A stretch of 64,000 bases of DNA from Halopseudomonas salina (GTDB lineage Bacteria > Pseudomonadota > Gammaproteobacteria > Pseudomonadales > Pseudomonadaceae), in contig NZ_VTTI01000001.1 of NCBI RefSeq assembly GCF_008641105.1, positions 83,750 to 147,749 on the forward strand. The letters run 5' to 3'. The translations under genes and the position numbers were made by a program. Shown piece by piece: positions 40,513-50,172 of the stretch (positions within the stretch are counted from its first letter, which is position 1; each line of letters begins with the position of its first letter). A model generated the notes under the pieces. That model saw only the letters and a program-made list of their open reading frames with translations, did not search any database and was not told the DNA's origin.

Positions 40513-40526
40513 TGACCCATTAGTCA
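40513..40526. promoter_or_regulatory. Dyad TGAC-N6-GTCA in the 261-bp divergent region
   Basis: A short perfect inverted repeat lies roughly in the middle of the gap between the dehydrogenase operon and the monooxygenase operon. It could be a shared operator. No regulator gene is adjacent. Confidence 0.25.
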
Positions 40527-40664
40527 CAGCAATATATTGCCCGGCGTTAGCGCCCGGACCTGACTGAAATCCCGCTATCGCTGGCCATTCAGCCTTCACC
40601 CTGTTCACTGCCAACGGGATAGGATAGAGCAGGCCGGTCCCCGGCACTGGAGGAGCTGTTAACA

Positions 40665-42140
40665 ATGCACAACAACAAACAACAGGAAGCGCCACTCAGC
40701 GCCTTGATCATCGGCGCCGGGTTTGGCGGAACAGGTCTGGCAATACGTCTGGACAAGGTAGGAATCAGTGATTTTCTGATTCTGGAGAAAGCGGGAGATG
40801 TTGGCGGCACCTGGCGCGACAACAGCTACCCGGGGGCTGCCTGCGACGTTCCCTCGCACCTGTACTCATTCTCCTTCGAGCCCCGCGCCGAATGGTCGAG
40901 CCGCTATTCGCCGCAGGCCGAGATCCACGATTACATCCGCCACTGTGCACGCAAGTATCACCTTTACCCACGGATCAAGTTCGATACCGAAGTCAGCCAG
41001 GCCCGATTTGATGAAGACACCGGGCTATGGCATGTCACCACGACCGATGGACGTGAGTACCAGGCGCGCGCGCTGATAACCGCCTGCGGCCAGCTCAATC
41101 GTCCGATCTACCCCTCGATTCCCGGACTCGACAGCTTCAACGGCGAGGCCTTTCACTCCGCCCGCTGGCGCCATGACATTGATCTGCAGGATAAACAGGT
41201 GGCGGTGATCGGCACCGGCGCCTCGGCAATCCAGTTCGTCCCGCAGATAGCACCCAAGGTCAGCAAGCTCATGCTGTTCCAGCGCAGCGCACCCTACGTA
41301 ATAGCCAAGTCGGACAGACGCTACGGCAAGCGTGAGCAGGCATTGCTGCGGCGCTTTCCAACTCTGCAAAAGCTCAGTCGCAGCGGCCACTACCTGACCC
41401 ACGAAATGCGCGCTCTGGCATTTATCAGTTTTCCGTCGCTGATGAAAATGATGGAAGGCAGCTTTCGCAAGCATCTGGAAAAGGGCGTAAGCAATCCGCA
41501 AAAACGCGCCCAACTGGTGCCTGACTACCCCATGGGCTGCAAGCGCATGCTGATCAGCAATGATTTCTTTCCGGCCGTCGATCGTGACAACGTCGAGCTG
41601 ATCACCACCGGCATTGATGCCATCACCCCGGACGGGATACAAACCGATGATGGCCAGGAACACAGAGCCGACGTGCTGATCTTCGGCACCGGATTTGCCG
41701 CCACCGACTTTCTGGCGCCGATGACGATACAGGGCCGCGGCGGCCACGACCTGAACGAGGCTTGGCAGGCAGGGGCCGAAGCCTACAAGGGCATCAGCGT
41801 CAGCGGCTTTCCCAACCTGTTCATGCTTTATGGCCCCAATACCAACCTGGGGCACAGCTCGATCATCTACATGCTGGAAAGTCAGTTCAACTATGTTATC
41901 AGTTGCCTGCAGACCCTGGCACGGCGAGGGCTGCGCTTCATTGACGTGAAACCCGAGGTACAGACTGCCTTCAACACCCTGATCCAGGACGATATCAGCA
42001 CCACCATCTGGAGTCGCGGCTGTAATAGCTGGTACCAGACTGCAGAAGGCAAGCAGACCAACAACTGGCCGGGCTACACCTTCAACTATCGCCGCCTGAC
42101 ACGGACCCCGGAGCTCAACGATTATGAATGTGCACGCTGA
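40665..42140 (+). CDS. Baeyer-Villiger-type flavin monooxygenase
   Basis: This 491-aa class B flavin monooxygenase inserts oxygen next to a ketone to give an ester or lactone, using FAD, NADPH and O2. The FAD motif GAGFGG is at 17-22, a second Rossmann motif VIGTGASA near 178. The Baeyer-Villiger fingerprint FxGxxxHxxxW is exact at F158-W168. The next gene is an esterase that overlaps it by 17 bp, a pairing that fits ketone-to-alcohol-plus-acid degradation. The native substrate cannot be told. GGAGCTG lies upstream of the ATG. Confidence 0.9.
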   Translation: MHNNKQQEAPLSALIIGAGFGGTGLAIRLDKVGISDFLILEKAGDVGGTWRDNSYPGAACDVPSHLYSFSFEPRAEWSSRYSPQAEIHDYIRHCARKYHLYPRIKFDTEVSQARFDEDTGLWHVTTTDGREYQARALITACGQLNRPIYPSIPGLDSFNGEAFHSARWRHDIDLQDKQVAVIGTGASAIQFVPQIAPKVSKLMLFQRSAPYVIAKSDRRYGKREQALLRRFPTLQKLSRSGHYLTHEMRALAFISFPSLMKMMEGSFRKHLEKGVSNPQKRAQLVPDYPMGCKRMLISNDFFPAVDRDNVELITTGIDAITPDGIQTDDGQEHRADVLIFGTGFAATDFLAPMTIQGRGGHDLNEAWQAGAEAYKGISVSGFPNLFMLYGPNTNLGHSSIIYMLESQFNYVISCLQTLARRGLRFIDVKPEVQTAFNTLIQDDISTTIWSRGCNSWYQTAEGKQTNNWPGYTFNYRRLTRTPELNDYECAR

Positions 42141-43056
42141 TTACACTCACCCCAATCCGGGCCAGCCAATACTCAGCTCGATTATCCGCGGAGTAATGCG
42201 GCTGTTATTCCGCGGCCTGATACGCCCAGGTGTACCTATCGCGATCCAGCGGGCGGTCATTCGCATCCTGACGGCCGCCATGCCGGTCAGTGGTGGAGTG
42301 CAGCGCAGCCGCGAACTGATTGCCGGCAGACCCTGCGAATGGCACCGTCTCCCGGCGGGTTCTGACAAGATTATTCTCTATCTGCATGGTGGCGCCTACC
42401 TGATCGGCTCGCCGGCAACTCACAGGGGGCTGGCTGCCGCCCTGGCCCGCACTGGCGAGCGGGATCTGTGTGTACTTGACTATCGACTAGCACCGGAGCA
42501 TCCCTTCCCCGCCGCGCGGGACGACGCGGTAGCCGCCTACCAGGCCCTGCTACGCAGAGGCTACGAACCCGCCGACATCGTGCTGGCCGGTGATTCTGCA
42601 GGAGGACACCTGGCACTCATCACCGCCCTGGAGCTGGATCGCCAGGGCCAACATATGCCGGGCGCGCTGGTCTGCTTTTCACCCGTGGTCGACTTTACCG
42701 GCGAGCAACTGCATGCCCCCGAGTCAGGTGATCCACTGCTGAATGCAAGCTGGATCGAACAGGCCGCCGATCTCTTTTGTCCACCCGGGATGGACCGGCG
42801 CAATCCGGGGTTATCGCCGATCAACGACGATCTGACTCGCTTGCCACCTTTGCTGATCCAGGTCGGTGAGGACGAATTGCTGCTCAACGACAGCTTAAGA
42901 CTGGCCGAAAAGGCCCGCATTGCGGGCGTGAATGTGCAACTGGAGCGCTATCCCGAGTGCTGGCATGTTTTTCAGGCCAACACCGGCATTCTCAAGGTGG
43001 CCGACCTCGCGCTGGAAAGGGTCGGCGTATTCCTGAACAAGCGCCCTAGGGTCTGA
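42124..43056 (+). CDS. Alpha/beta hydrolase, hormone-sensitive-lipase family esterase
   Basis: This 310-aa cytoplasmic esterase has the oxyanion motif HGG (88-90) and the nucleophile elbow GDSAGG with Ser158. Asp250 (VGEDELL) and His281 (ECWHVF) complete the triad. It would cleave the ester made by the preceding monooxygenase; this is inferred from the overlap of the two genes. No signal peptide is seen. Confidence 0.9.
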   Translation: MNVHADYTHPNPGQPILSSIIRGVMRLLFRGLIRPGVPIAIQRAVIRILTAAMPVSGGVQRSRELIAGRPCEWHRLPAGSDKIILYLHGGAYLIGSPATHRGLAAALARTGERDLCVLDYRLAPEHPFPAARDDAVAAYQALLRRGYEPADIVLAGDSAGGHLALITALELDRQGQHMPGALVCFSPVVDFTGEQLHAPESGDPLLNASWIEQAADLFCPPGMDRRNPGLSPINDDLTRLPPLLIQVGEDELLLNDSLRLAEKARIAGVNVQLERYPECWHVFQANTGILKVADLALERVGVFLNKRPRV

Positions 43057-43232
43057 ACAGACACGGTCTGTGGCAGGCACTGCGCTGCAGACCAATCAAC
43101 CTGCCTCCATGCCAAGCACGCCGGTTCTTGTACAAGTCAATCGCACCCTCCCGCCTCGAATTGCTCAAACCGGATGAGCCCCGTATTACAGTGCTCCTGT
43201 GTGACAGAGAATATCAAAATGCCAGCACTTTC

Positions 43233-43259
43233 TTGTACGTCGGATAAAATGTGTATAAG
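43233..43259 (+). promoter_or_regulatory. Possible sigma-70 promoter of the chemoreceptor gene
   Basis: TTGTAC (43233-43238) and TATAAG (43254-43259) are 15 bp apart, slightly short, and end 48 bp before the ATG. No proper sigma-28 motif was found. Confidence 0.3.
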
Positions 43260-43307
43260 ATTGTCTCGAATTTACGGCATTCCTGTACACAACCAAGGAC
43301 ACAATCC

Positions 43308-44945
43308 ATGTTCCGCCAGCTCACTATTGCGCAACGTCTCGGAATGGGATTCGGCGTTGTTTTATCCCTGATGATTATTATCGCGTTGGTCGGTATCAAC
43401 CGCGTCAGCGTTATCGATTCCACCCTGACTCAGGTCAGCGACACTGACACCGTCAAGCAACGTTATGCGATCAACTTCCGGGGCAGCGTGCATGACCGTG
43501 CCATTGCAATACGCGATGCGGTGCTCGCGCCGGATGCTCAGTCGTTCAATGGTTTTTTGCAGCAGATCGAGCAGCTAAACGGGTTTTACCAGGAGTCGGC
43601 TGTCGCCATGGATCGCCTGTTTGCCCAGGGCAACCCGAACGCCGAAGAGCAACGCCTGCTAACGGCCATCAAGCAGATCGAAAGCCAGACCTTGCCCCTG
43701 ACTGCCGAACTAGTTGCGCAGAGGCGCGCCAGTGATACCCTCGCGACGCGCAGCATGTTGCTTGAAGAAGTCTCGCCGGCTTACAGTGAATGGCTGCGTC
43801 GTATCAATGCCTTTATCGACTACCAGGAGGACATAATTGCTGCCGAAATTGGCACCGTTCGTGAAGTGGCTGGCGGTTTCCAGTTCCTGATACTGGTCCT
43901 TGCAGGGGTCGCCGTGCTGCTCAGCGTCAGCGTATCGATGCTCATTATCAAACAGATCCGTTCGACCCTGGGCGCAGAGCCCCATGAGGTGGCTGAAGTC
44001 ATGCAGCGCCTGGCCAATGGTCAGCTCAATCAGCGCATCACAACGACCTATCCTGATAGCGTTATGGGTGCTGCCCGGGACACCGTAAAACACCTCTCGG
44101 ACGTTATCGAGCAGGTACGCTCGGCTTCGGTAGATCTGAACGAAGCTGCGGAGCAGTTGCTTGGTACCTCCGACAGCAATAACCGGCAGATCCGTCTGCA
44201 ATCGCGCGAGTCAGAGCAAATGGCGACTGCCATTCACCAGATGGCGGCCACAGTCAACGAGGTTGCCGGTTATGCGGCCAATGCCGCCAATGCCACCCGC
44301 AATGCCGACGCGGAAGTGGTCACCGGCAACCGGATTGTCGGCACCACGGCCAGCGCCATTCAAGACCTGGCCACAACACTGGAAGATGCTACCGAGACCG
44401 TAAAGAAAGTCTCCCGCGACAGCGCCAACATCGAAAAGATTACCGAAGTGATCAACGCCATTGCGGAACAGACCAATCTGCTCGCCCTGAACGCTGCGAT
44501 CGAAGCGGCCCGGGCCGGTGAACACGGTCGCGGTTTTGCCGTGGTCGCCGACGAAGTCCGCTCGCTGGCCACCCGTACACAGGATTCAACTCGCGAGATT
44601 CGCGGCATGATCGGCACACTCCAGGAAGGAGCCAGCAACGCGGTAGGCGTGATGGAAACCAGCCGGGAACTGGCGCAGAAGACCGTAGATCAGATCCGCC
44701 AGGCCGAAGGCGCCCTGGGCAAGATCAGCCACGAGGTCAGCGCTATCAACGACATGAATGCGCAGATCGCCAGCGCCTCGGAAGAGCAGAGCGCGGTTGC
44801 CGAAGAAGTGAACCAGAACATCAACCGGATCCACGATGCGACGGTTGAGACCTCCGCCGGATCTGATCAAGTCGCCTCATCCAGCCGGGAGCTGTCGACC
44901 CTGGCAGTGCAGTTGAAGGAAAAGGTGCGTTTCTTTCAGCTCTGA
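43308..44945 (+). CDS. Methyl-accepting chemotaxis protein
   Basis: This 545-aa chemoreceptor has a first membrane helix (about 12-30), a periplasmic helical-bundle sensor (about 31-190), a second helix (about 192-215), a HAMP domain and a long cytoplasmic signalling coiled coil. The hairpin tip is [21 protein letters not shown], the conserved CheA/CheW contact. There is no C-terminal pentapeptide for CheR docking. ATG 43308 is preferred to the upstream frame because the first helix then starts near residue 10. The ligand is unknown and no che genes are nearby. Confidence 0.92.
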   Translation: MFRQLTIAQRLGMGFGVVLSLMIIIALVGINRVSVIDSTLTQVSDTDTVKQRYAINFRGSVHDRAIAIRDAVLAPDAQSFNGFLQQIEQLNGFYQESAVAMDRLFAQGNPNAEEQRLLTAIKQIESQTLPLTAELVAQRRASDTLATRSMLLEEVSPAYSEWLRRINAFIDYQEDIIAAEIGTVREVAGGFQFLILVLAGVAVLLSVSVSMLIIKQIRSTLGAEPHEVAEVMQRLANGQLNQRITTTYPDSVMGAARDTVKHLSDVIEQVRSASVDLNEAAEQLLGTSDSNNRQIRLQSRESEQMATAIHQMAATVNEVAGYAANAANATRNADAEVVTGNRIVGTTASAIQDLATTLEDATETVKKVSRDSANIEKITEVINAIAEQTNLLALNAAIEAARAGEHGRGFAVVADEVRSLATRTQDSTREIRGMIGTLQEGASNAVGVMETSRELAQKTVDQIRQAEGALGKISHEVSAINDMNAQIASASEEQSAVAEEVNQNINRIHDATVETSAGSDQVASSSRELSTLAVQLKEKVRFFQL

Positions 44946-44967
44946 ACGCGTTCTTTAATCGCCCAAC

Positions 44968-46269
44968 TCACCGGTGTTGCTCGATTTGCTGCCCAAGCAG
45001 ATCGGCCACCGGCACGCGCAAACCCAAACGCGTCAGATTCCAGTAATGCCCTTCCAATGTTCGATTGACCAACAGCGTGCCCGGTGCGGGCTGCAGACTG
45101 CTCAGGGACGCCAGTGCATCGGGTATCAATCGCTGAATTTCCTGGTGTACCGGCTGGTCAGCAAAATCCCATAGCACGCCCGGCTGCAGCAGGGGACCGA
45201 GCAGCTGCGTCAGGTTGCGATACAATGCCCAGGGCGGTGCAGATTGCGGCTGACGCGTCCCCAGCGCCTGAAAGCCTCTTTCCAGCTGCTCAGCATTGCC
45301 TGACTGCAAGGCCTTGAAGGTACAGACGTAAGCGGCCAGCACCGCTGGGTCAACCGCCTGCACGCAGCCAAAATCATAGACCACCAACTCACCGGCAGGT
45401 GTATAAGCAAAGTTGCCGGGGTGCGGATCTGCGTGCAACTCGCCCAGGTCGAAAGCCTGCGCTGCCAGCCAGGCCGGCAGCGTATGCGCCAGCCGTTGTC
45501 GGACCTCCAATGGCGCCTGAGCGACCTCGGCGAAGGGCAAACCGGGCACTTCGGTCAGCACCAGCACACCGGGCCGGCAGAGATGCTCGATCGGGCGCGG
45601 CAACAGAACAGCATCCCAGTCGGCAAAAAAATCACCAAAGCGCTTGAGCCGCTGCATTTCTGCGGCGTAATCCAGCTCCGCGTGAATGGTCTGCTCCAAC
45701 TCCCGGTAAATGCCCTCAAGCTGCGCAGCAGGGGCGCGAAAAAGTCGCCCCAAAGGCAACAGCCGCCGCACCTGCCTGAGATCAGCCGCACAAATCTCCG
45801 CGATCCCCGGGTACTGGATTTTCAGCACCAGGGCTTCACCATTCAGCCCGCGGGCGCGATGGACCTGCCCGAGTGACGCCGCCGCAAAAGGCTGCTCGTC
45901 GATAAACTCGAAATAGTCTGTGAGTTCGCCCTGATAAACCTTGCGCAAGTGAGCTTGAAGGCGATCGTAGGGCAGAGCCGGAACCCTGTTCTGCAATGCT
46001 CCAAGCGCACGGGAAATCGGCTCCGGCAACACGTCATGCCATTGAGAAGCCATCTGACCGAGCTTGAGCACCGGGCCTTTCATGTCCCCCAGCACGGCGG
46101 CAAGTAACTCGCCAACCGGTTGCCAGTCAATTCCCGAACGCCCGCGCAACACGCGCTGACCGAATACGCCACCGGCAATACGGGTGGCAGTGCCGGCCAG
46201 GCGCAAAAAACGTCGGGCGGCGGAGACGGAAGGCGGTCTGGCAGATGACAAGGCACGGAACCTATTCAA
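44968..46269 (-). CDS. AarF/UbiB-family (ABC1) atypical kinase
   Basis: This 433-aa protein has the ABC1/UbiB marks: a KxGQ motif in KLGQMASQ, the alanine-rich loop AAASLGQVH, the catalytic HADPHPGN and the metal site VYDFGC. Proteins of this family support ubiquinone synthesis or lipid handling. It lacks the two C-terminal membrane helices of UbiB itself, so it is probably one of the soluble relatives. The start is uncertain (TTG 46269 with weak GGA). It is divergent from the Mrp operon. Confidence 0.85.
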   Translation of the reverse strand: MNRFRALSSARPPSVSAARRFLRLAGTATRIAGGVFGQRVLRGRSGIDWQPVGELLAAVLGDMKGPVLKLGQMASQWHDVLPEPISRALGALQNRVPALPYDRLQAHLRKVYQGELTDYFEFIDEQPFAAASLGQVHRARGLNGEALVLKIQYPGIAEICAADLRQVRRLLPLGRLFRAPAAQLEGIYRELEQTIHAELDYAAEMQRLKRFGDFFADWDAVLLPRPIEHLCRPGVLVLTEVPGLPFAEVAQAPLEVRQRLAHTLPAWLAAQAFDLGELHADPHPGNFAYTPAGELVVYDFGCVQAVDPAVLAAYVCTFKALQSGNAEQLERGFQALGTRQPQSAPPWALYRNLTQLLGPLLQPGVLWDFADQPVHQEIQRLIPDALASLSSLQPAPGTLLVNRTLEGHYWNLTRLGLRVPVADLLGQQIEQHR

Positions 46270-46429
46270 GATATGGAGTTCCGATACTGAGCCGAGCCAG
46301 CGTCACCCGCAATCAGAGCCCGGTAAGCAAAGATGACAACCTCTAGCATTCCGACGGTTCGGGCAAGACTTTTGAGCCGTGGAGTCGCATCTTCTAAGAT
46401 GGAGCCTTATCCCAACCAGCGAAGAGCCA

Positions 46430-46972
46430 GTGGCGATCCCTTCCAGCAGAACACAGCAACAAGCCGGCGCCCGTGTTGGTACCGATAGCCAGCCGCCCTC
46501 TGATGAAAGATGGCTCGGCCCCTTTCTGGGTTTCTGCACCTGGCTGGCCCTGTGGGCGCTTTTAAGCCAGGGGCAGGGCTGGGCGTTCGGTGTGCCACTG
46601 GCGCTGATCGGGGCATTTGTCGGGTACCGCCTGCGGCTACACACTGGCAAATTGCGCCTGCAGGTCCTGCCCGCCTTTATCGGCTTCTTTCTGCTTGAGC
46701 TCTTTGCCGGTGGCTGGGATGTAGCCCGACGCGCACTGCACCCCAGACTACCGATCGCGCCCGCCTGGCAGACTTTCGAGCTCAAAGCCACAGATCCACG
46801 AGCCAAACTCCTTCTGTCTGCCTTGGTTGGCCTGCTACCGGGCACCCTCGCCTCTCACCATGAGGAACAGACGCTGCATATACACGCGCTGGATCAACAG
46901 CAAGACTGGCAGAGCACGGTAACCCGGCTGGAATCCCTGCTCGCACAACTGCTTGGAGACACGCCAATATGA
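46430..46972 (+). CDS. mrpE: Mrp-type cation/proton antiporter subunit E
   Basis: MrpE is a small membrane subunit of the multi-protein Na+(or K+)/H+ antiporter. The product (about 180 aa) has two or three membrane helices, the motif LELFAGGWDVARRAL, and a soluble tail with LVGLLPGTLA and HALDQQ, all typical of MnhE. The start is uncertain: GTG 46430 gives a near-normal length, while GTG 46379 is also open. It is first in an eight-gene operon whose genes overlap by 4-11 bp. Confidence 0.85.
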   Translation: MAIPSSRTQQQAGARVGTDSQPPSDERWLGPFLGFCTWLALWALLSQGQGWAFGVPLALIGAFVGYRLRLHTGKLRLQVLPAFIGFFLLELFAGGWDVARRALHPRLPIAPAWQTFELKATDPRAKLLLSALVGLLPGTLASHHEEQTLHIHALDQQQDWQSTVTRLESLLAQLLGDTPI

Positions 46973-47220
46973 TGCTGCTCGCAACCCTGCTGCTTCTGAG
47001 TATAGCCGCCGGACTCTGGCGACTGGTGCGCGGACCGACCCGGGCGGACCGACTGCTCACCGTGCAGCTGTTCGGCACTACTGGTGCGGCAATTCTACTG
47101 GTCCTGGCCCACGCACAGGGTCAGCCTGCACTGATCGAGGCAGCCCTGGTGCTGGCCGTACTTGCCGCCGTGGTCAGCGCCGCGCTGGTCCAGCTGATGC
47201 GCCGGAGGCCCCATGCCTGA
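46969..47220 (+). CDS. mrpF: Mrp-type antiporter subunit F
   Basis: An 83-aa protein with three hydrophobic helices. GPTRADRLLTVQL is the family motif between helices 1 and 2. The start overlaps the mrpE stop (ATGA). Confidence 0.9.
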   Translation: MMLLATLLLLSIAAGLWRLVRGPTRADRLLTVQLFGTTGAAILLVLAHAQGQPALIEAALVLAVLAAVVSAALVQLMRRRPHA

Positions 47221-47551
47221 GCTGACAGTATGGATGAGTTGGCTGAGCTGGCCATTCCTGCTTGGTGGCGTGTTCTTTTTTCTGGCCGGGACACTGGGCC
47301 TGCTGCGTTTTCCCGATGTGTATAGTCGCCTGCACGCCGTCACCAAGGCCGACACCCTGGGTCTGGGTTTGCTGGTTGCCGGCCTTTCCCTGCGCAGCGA
47401 CAGCTGGCAGAGCGTCGGCTTGATGATCATGGTCTGGCTGCTGGTCATGGCTTCCGGTGCAACTGCGTGTCAGCTGCTGGCCCGTTACCAGCGCGAAGCA
47501 GAGAGCAGCAAGGCGACGACCGAGCATAGGCAGGCAAACGATGCCCGCTGA
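47213..47551 (+). CDS. mrpG: Mrp-type antiporter subunit G
   Basis: A 112-aa protein with three membrane helices. GTLGLLRFPDVYSRLHAVTKADTLG contains the MnhG signature. It overlaps mrpF by 8 bp and the next gene by 11 bp. Its C-terminal tail is hydrophilic. Confidence 0.9.
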   Translation: MPELTVWMSWLSWPFLLGGVFFFLAGTLGLLRFPDVYSRLHAVTKADTLGLGLLVAGLSLRSDSWQSVGLMIMVWLLVMASGATACQLLARYQREAESSKATTEHRQANDAR

Positions 47552-48449
47552 GCTGATCTTCGATGGCATACTCATACTGCTGCTACTCATGCTCGCCGGT
47601 GGGGCCCTGCATGTGCGCAGCCTCTATAACGCAATCGTGCTGTTTATCGTGTTCGGTTTGCTTCTGGCGCTTACCTGGGCCCGGCTCGGAGCAGTCGACC
47701 TGGCACTGGCTGAAGCGGCAATCGGTGCCGGTCTGATCGGTGTCATGCTGCTTGCCGCCCTGGCGCGCAGCGATGCAGAACCCGGCCCGCGCTCAGGCCG
47801 GGCGGCGATAATCGTCAGCTTGGGTCTGGGCGGTTTGCTGGTTGCCATGCTGACCCGCGCGGTATGGCCCTTGGCACAGAACACTGCGGCACTTCCGGAC
47901 ATGGTCGAGATCCAACTTGCAGCGAGTGGCGTCAGCCACCCGGTCACTGCGGTGCTGCTCAACTTCCGCGGCTGGGATACGTTGCTGGAGCTGGTGGTAT
48001 TGCTGCTGGCGCTGCTCGGGGTGCGCCAACTCGGCCGAACGACCATGCAGTTACCCACCGCCTGGCCGATACTGCGCGCCTGGAGCCGGCTGCTCGCGCC
48101 ACTCACAATCATGATCGGCGGCTATTTGCTGTGGCGGGGCAGCGTGGCGCCCGGCGGCGCATTTCAGGCCGGCGCCGTGCTGGCGGCGGGAGCGGTGATG
48201 CTCAACCTGGCTGGCCTGTTGCCCAATATCCGCTGGGACAGCGGGCTAACCCGCTCTCTGATCCTGGGTGGCATAGCCGTATTTGCGCTGGTCGCCGTTG
48301 GTACCCACTGGTTTGGCGCGGGCTGGCTGGATTATCCGCTGAACTGGAGCAAGCCGCTTATCGTGCTGATCGAGATCGCCGCCACCCTGTCAATTGCAGT
48401 CAGCCTGACCGTTCTGGTGATCGGCGAAAATGAGCAACCCTCGCCATGA
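47541..48449 (+). CDS. mrpB: Fused DUF4040/MrpB-like Mrp subunit
   Basis: This 302-aa membrane protein joins two parts. The first (about 1-100) resembles the DUF4040 domain at the C-terminal side of MrpA, with GAVDLALAEAAIGAG. The second (about 165-300) is MrpB-like, with WRGSVAPGGAFQAGAVLA. In canonical operons the first part belongs to MrpA. Here MrpA is absent as one chain. ATG 47541 is chosen; the frame from 47457 lies inside mrpG. Confidence 0.85.
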   Translation: MPAELIFDGILILLLLMLAGGALHVRSLYNAIVLFIVFGLLLALTWARLGAVDLALAEAAIGAGLIGVMLLAALARSDAEPGPRSGRAAIIVSLGLGGLLVAMLTRAVWPLAQNTAALPDMVEIQLAASGVSHPVTAVLLNFRGWDTLLELVVLLLALLGVRQLGRTTMQLPTAWPILRAWSRLLAPLTIMIGGYLLWRGSVAPGGAFQAGAVLAAGAVMLNLAGLLPNIRWDSGLTRSLILGGIAVFALVAVGTHWFGAGWLDYPLNWSKPLIVLIEIAATLSIAVSLTVLVIGENEQPSP

Positions 48450-48751
48450 CCCATGTATCTCTCTATCTTCTCGGCGGTATTGCCCTTTGGGTCCTCGGCC
48501 TGCATGCCCTGATGCTGCAACGTAGCGCACTTCGCCGCATCATGGCTGTCAATGTAATGGGTAGCGGTGTATTCATGGTCATGGTAGCACTGGCCAGTCG
48601 CGGCGCAGATATAGACCCGGTGCTCCAGGCGCTCGTGGTGACCGGCCTAGTGGTAGCCGCGAGCGCTACCGCCTTTGCCCTTCGGCTAGCGACCGCTGAC
48701 GCGGGTGACAACGCTGACACCAAGCAGCCCGCAGACCAGGAGCGCAGATGA
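48446..48751 (+). CDS. mrpC: Mrp-type antiporter subunit C
   Basis: A 101-aa NuoK-like protein with three membrane helices. NVMGSGVFMVMVALA and the DPVLQALVVTGLVVAASATA segment are typical of MnhC. It overlaps both neighbours by 4 bp. Confidence 0.92.
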   Translation: MTHVSLYLLGGIALWVLGLHALMLQRSALRRIMAVNVMGSGVFMVMVALASRGADIDPVLQALVVTGLVVAASATAFALRLATADAGDNADTKQPADQERR

Positions 48752-50172
48752 GCGCGGCATTACTCAGCCTGCTGGTTCCACTCTTCACCGCGTTACTGCT
48801 GTTGCTGTTGCGGCTGCGTGCCGGCGGCCTGGTGATCGCCGCCAATGCCCTGAGCCTGGGGCTGGCTGTCATGGCCCTGAGCACCGTGGTATCGACCGGC
48901 ACACAGCAACTGAATCTCGGCGGCTGGGACGCGCCCCTGGGCATACGCTTCGAGCTTGGACCGCTGACCGCGTCCCTGCTCGTCTTCACCGCGCTGGTGC
49001 ATCTGCTGGTCGCGGTCTATGCCGAGCGCAGCCGCCACAGCCAGACACGCGACACCGACTTCTGGCCGCTGTCCTGCCTGCTGCATACCAGTCTCGCGGC
49101 GCTCTGGCTGTCACGGGATCTGTTCAACTGGTACGTCACACTCGAACTGCTCGGCCTGGTTGCGGTGGCAATGGTCATCCTCTCCGGGCCCAAGGCACAT
49201 GCACCCGCATTGCGCTATCTACTGCTGTCGCTCGCTGCATCCCTCTGTTATCTGCTCGGCGTCGCCCTGATCTATGGTCAATACGGCGTGCTGGATATTC
49301 GCCTGTTGGCAGACATGGTGACCGATGATCGGGTAACGCGACTGGCGCTGCTGCTACTCACCCTGGGCCTGATGCTCAAGGCCGCGCTCTGGCCTCTGCA
49401 CCAATGGTTACCGGCCGCCCATGCGTCCGCGCCCACCGCGGTCAGCGCGCTGCTTTCGGCACTGGTGGTCAAGGGGCCCCTGTTCATCCTCTGGATGCTC
49501 TGGGACAACCTCGCTCCGGTCGAACTGGCCCGCCAGGCAGGTGTTTTCTTTGCCGTCGCTGGCATAGCAGCACTGATCAGCGGAGGCTGGGCGGCACTGC
49601 GTACACCCTGGATCAAGGTGCTGGTAGCCTATTCCACCGTTGCCCAGCTGGGCTATGCCCTGCTGGCGCTGGGCCTGCTGCTGCACTGGCAGGACCCGAC
49701 CCTGTCCACCGCGCTCTGGCTGTTCGTCATTGCCCACGGCCTGGCCAAGGTATCCATGTTCCTTGCCGCCGGCGAGATGCAGGCGACCCTGGGTAGCCGC
49801 AAGGTAAGCGCACTCAAAGGGGCCAGCCAGACCATGCCGATTGCCATGTTCGCCTTTGCGGTGGCCGGCGGCAGCCTGGTCGGGCTGCCCCCCAGCGGCG
49901 GATTTGTGGCCAAGTGGGTGCTTCTGCAACCACTGTTCTCCCAGCCCTCGCACTGGCCCTGGGCACTCGGGGTGTTGCTCGGCACCCTGGCAAGTGCCGC
50001 CTATGTGTTTCGGGTGGTGGCCATCGCCTTCGACCGCGCCGACCCCAACCGCCCGGACTATGATCCGGATACATCCGCCCAATGGTTGGCAATGCTGCCA
50101 GCGCTGGTGGTCTGGGCCATGGCCCTGATGAGCGAACCCGTCATCCGCTGGTTCGGGGAGGCAGGCCTGTGA
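48748..50172 (+). CDS. mrpD: Antiporter-like Mrp subunit, MrpD type
   Basis: This 474-aa protein of the NuoL/M/N-MrpA/D family has about 14 membrane helices and conducts ions through a channel of buried charges. The helix-5 glutamate is in VTLELLGL, the helix-7 lysine in MLKAALWPLHQWLP and the helix-8 lysine in LVVKGP. PPSGGFVAKW is a further family motif. First of three such proteins in the operon. Confidence 0.9.
   Translation: MSAALLSLLVPLFTALLLLLLRLRAGGLVIAANALSLGLAVMALSTVVSTGTQQLNLGGWDAPLGIRFELGPLTASLLVFTALVHLLVAVYAERSRHSQTRDTDFWPLSCLLHTSLAALWLSRDLFNWYVTLELLGLVAVAMVILSGPKAHAPALRYLLLSLAASLCYLLGVALIYGQYGVLDIRLLADMVTDDRVTRLALLLLTLGLMLKAALWPLHQWLPAAHASAPTAVSALLSALVVKGPLFILWMLWDNLAPVELARQAGVFFAVAGIAALISGGWAALRTPWIKVLVAYSTVAQLGYALLALGLLLHWQDPTLSTALWLFVIAHGLAKVSMFLAAGEMQATLGSRKVSALKGASQTMPIAMFAFAVAGGSLVGLPPSGGFVAKWVLLQPLFSQPSHWPWALGVLLGTLASAAYVFRVVAIAFDRADPNRPDYDPDTSAQWLAMLPALVVWAMALMSEPVIRWFGEAGL

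Noticed and set aside
43057..43071. Short hairpin ACAGAC-ACG-GTCTGT after the esterase gene
   Set aside because: The stem is only 6 bp and no U run follows, so it is not supported as a terminator.
43212..43247. Possible sigma-28 (FliA) promoter before the chemoreceptor
   Set aside because: The -10-like GTCGGATAA is close to consensus, but the nearest upstream AAA-type box is about 19 bp away instead of 15.
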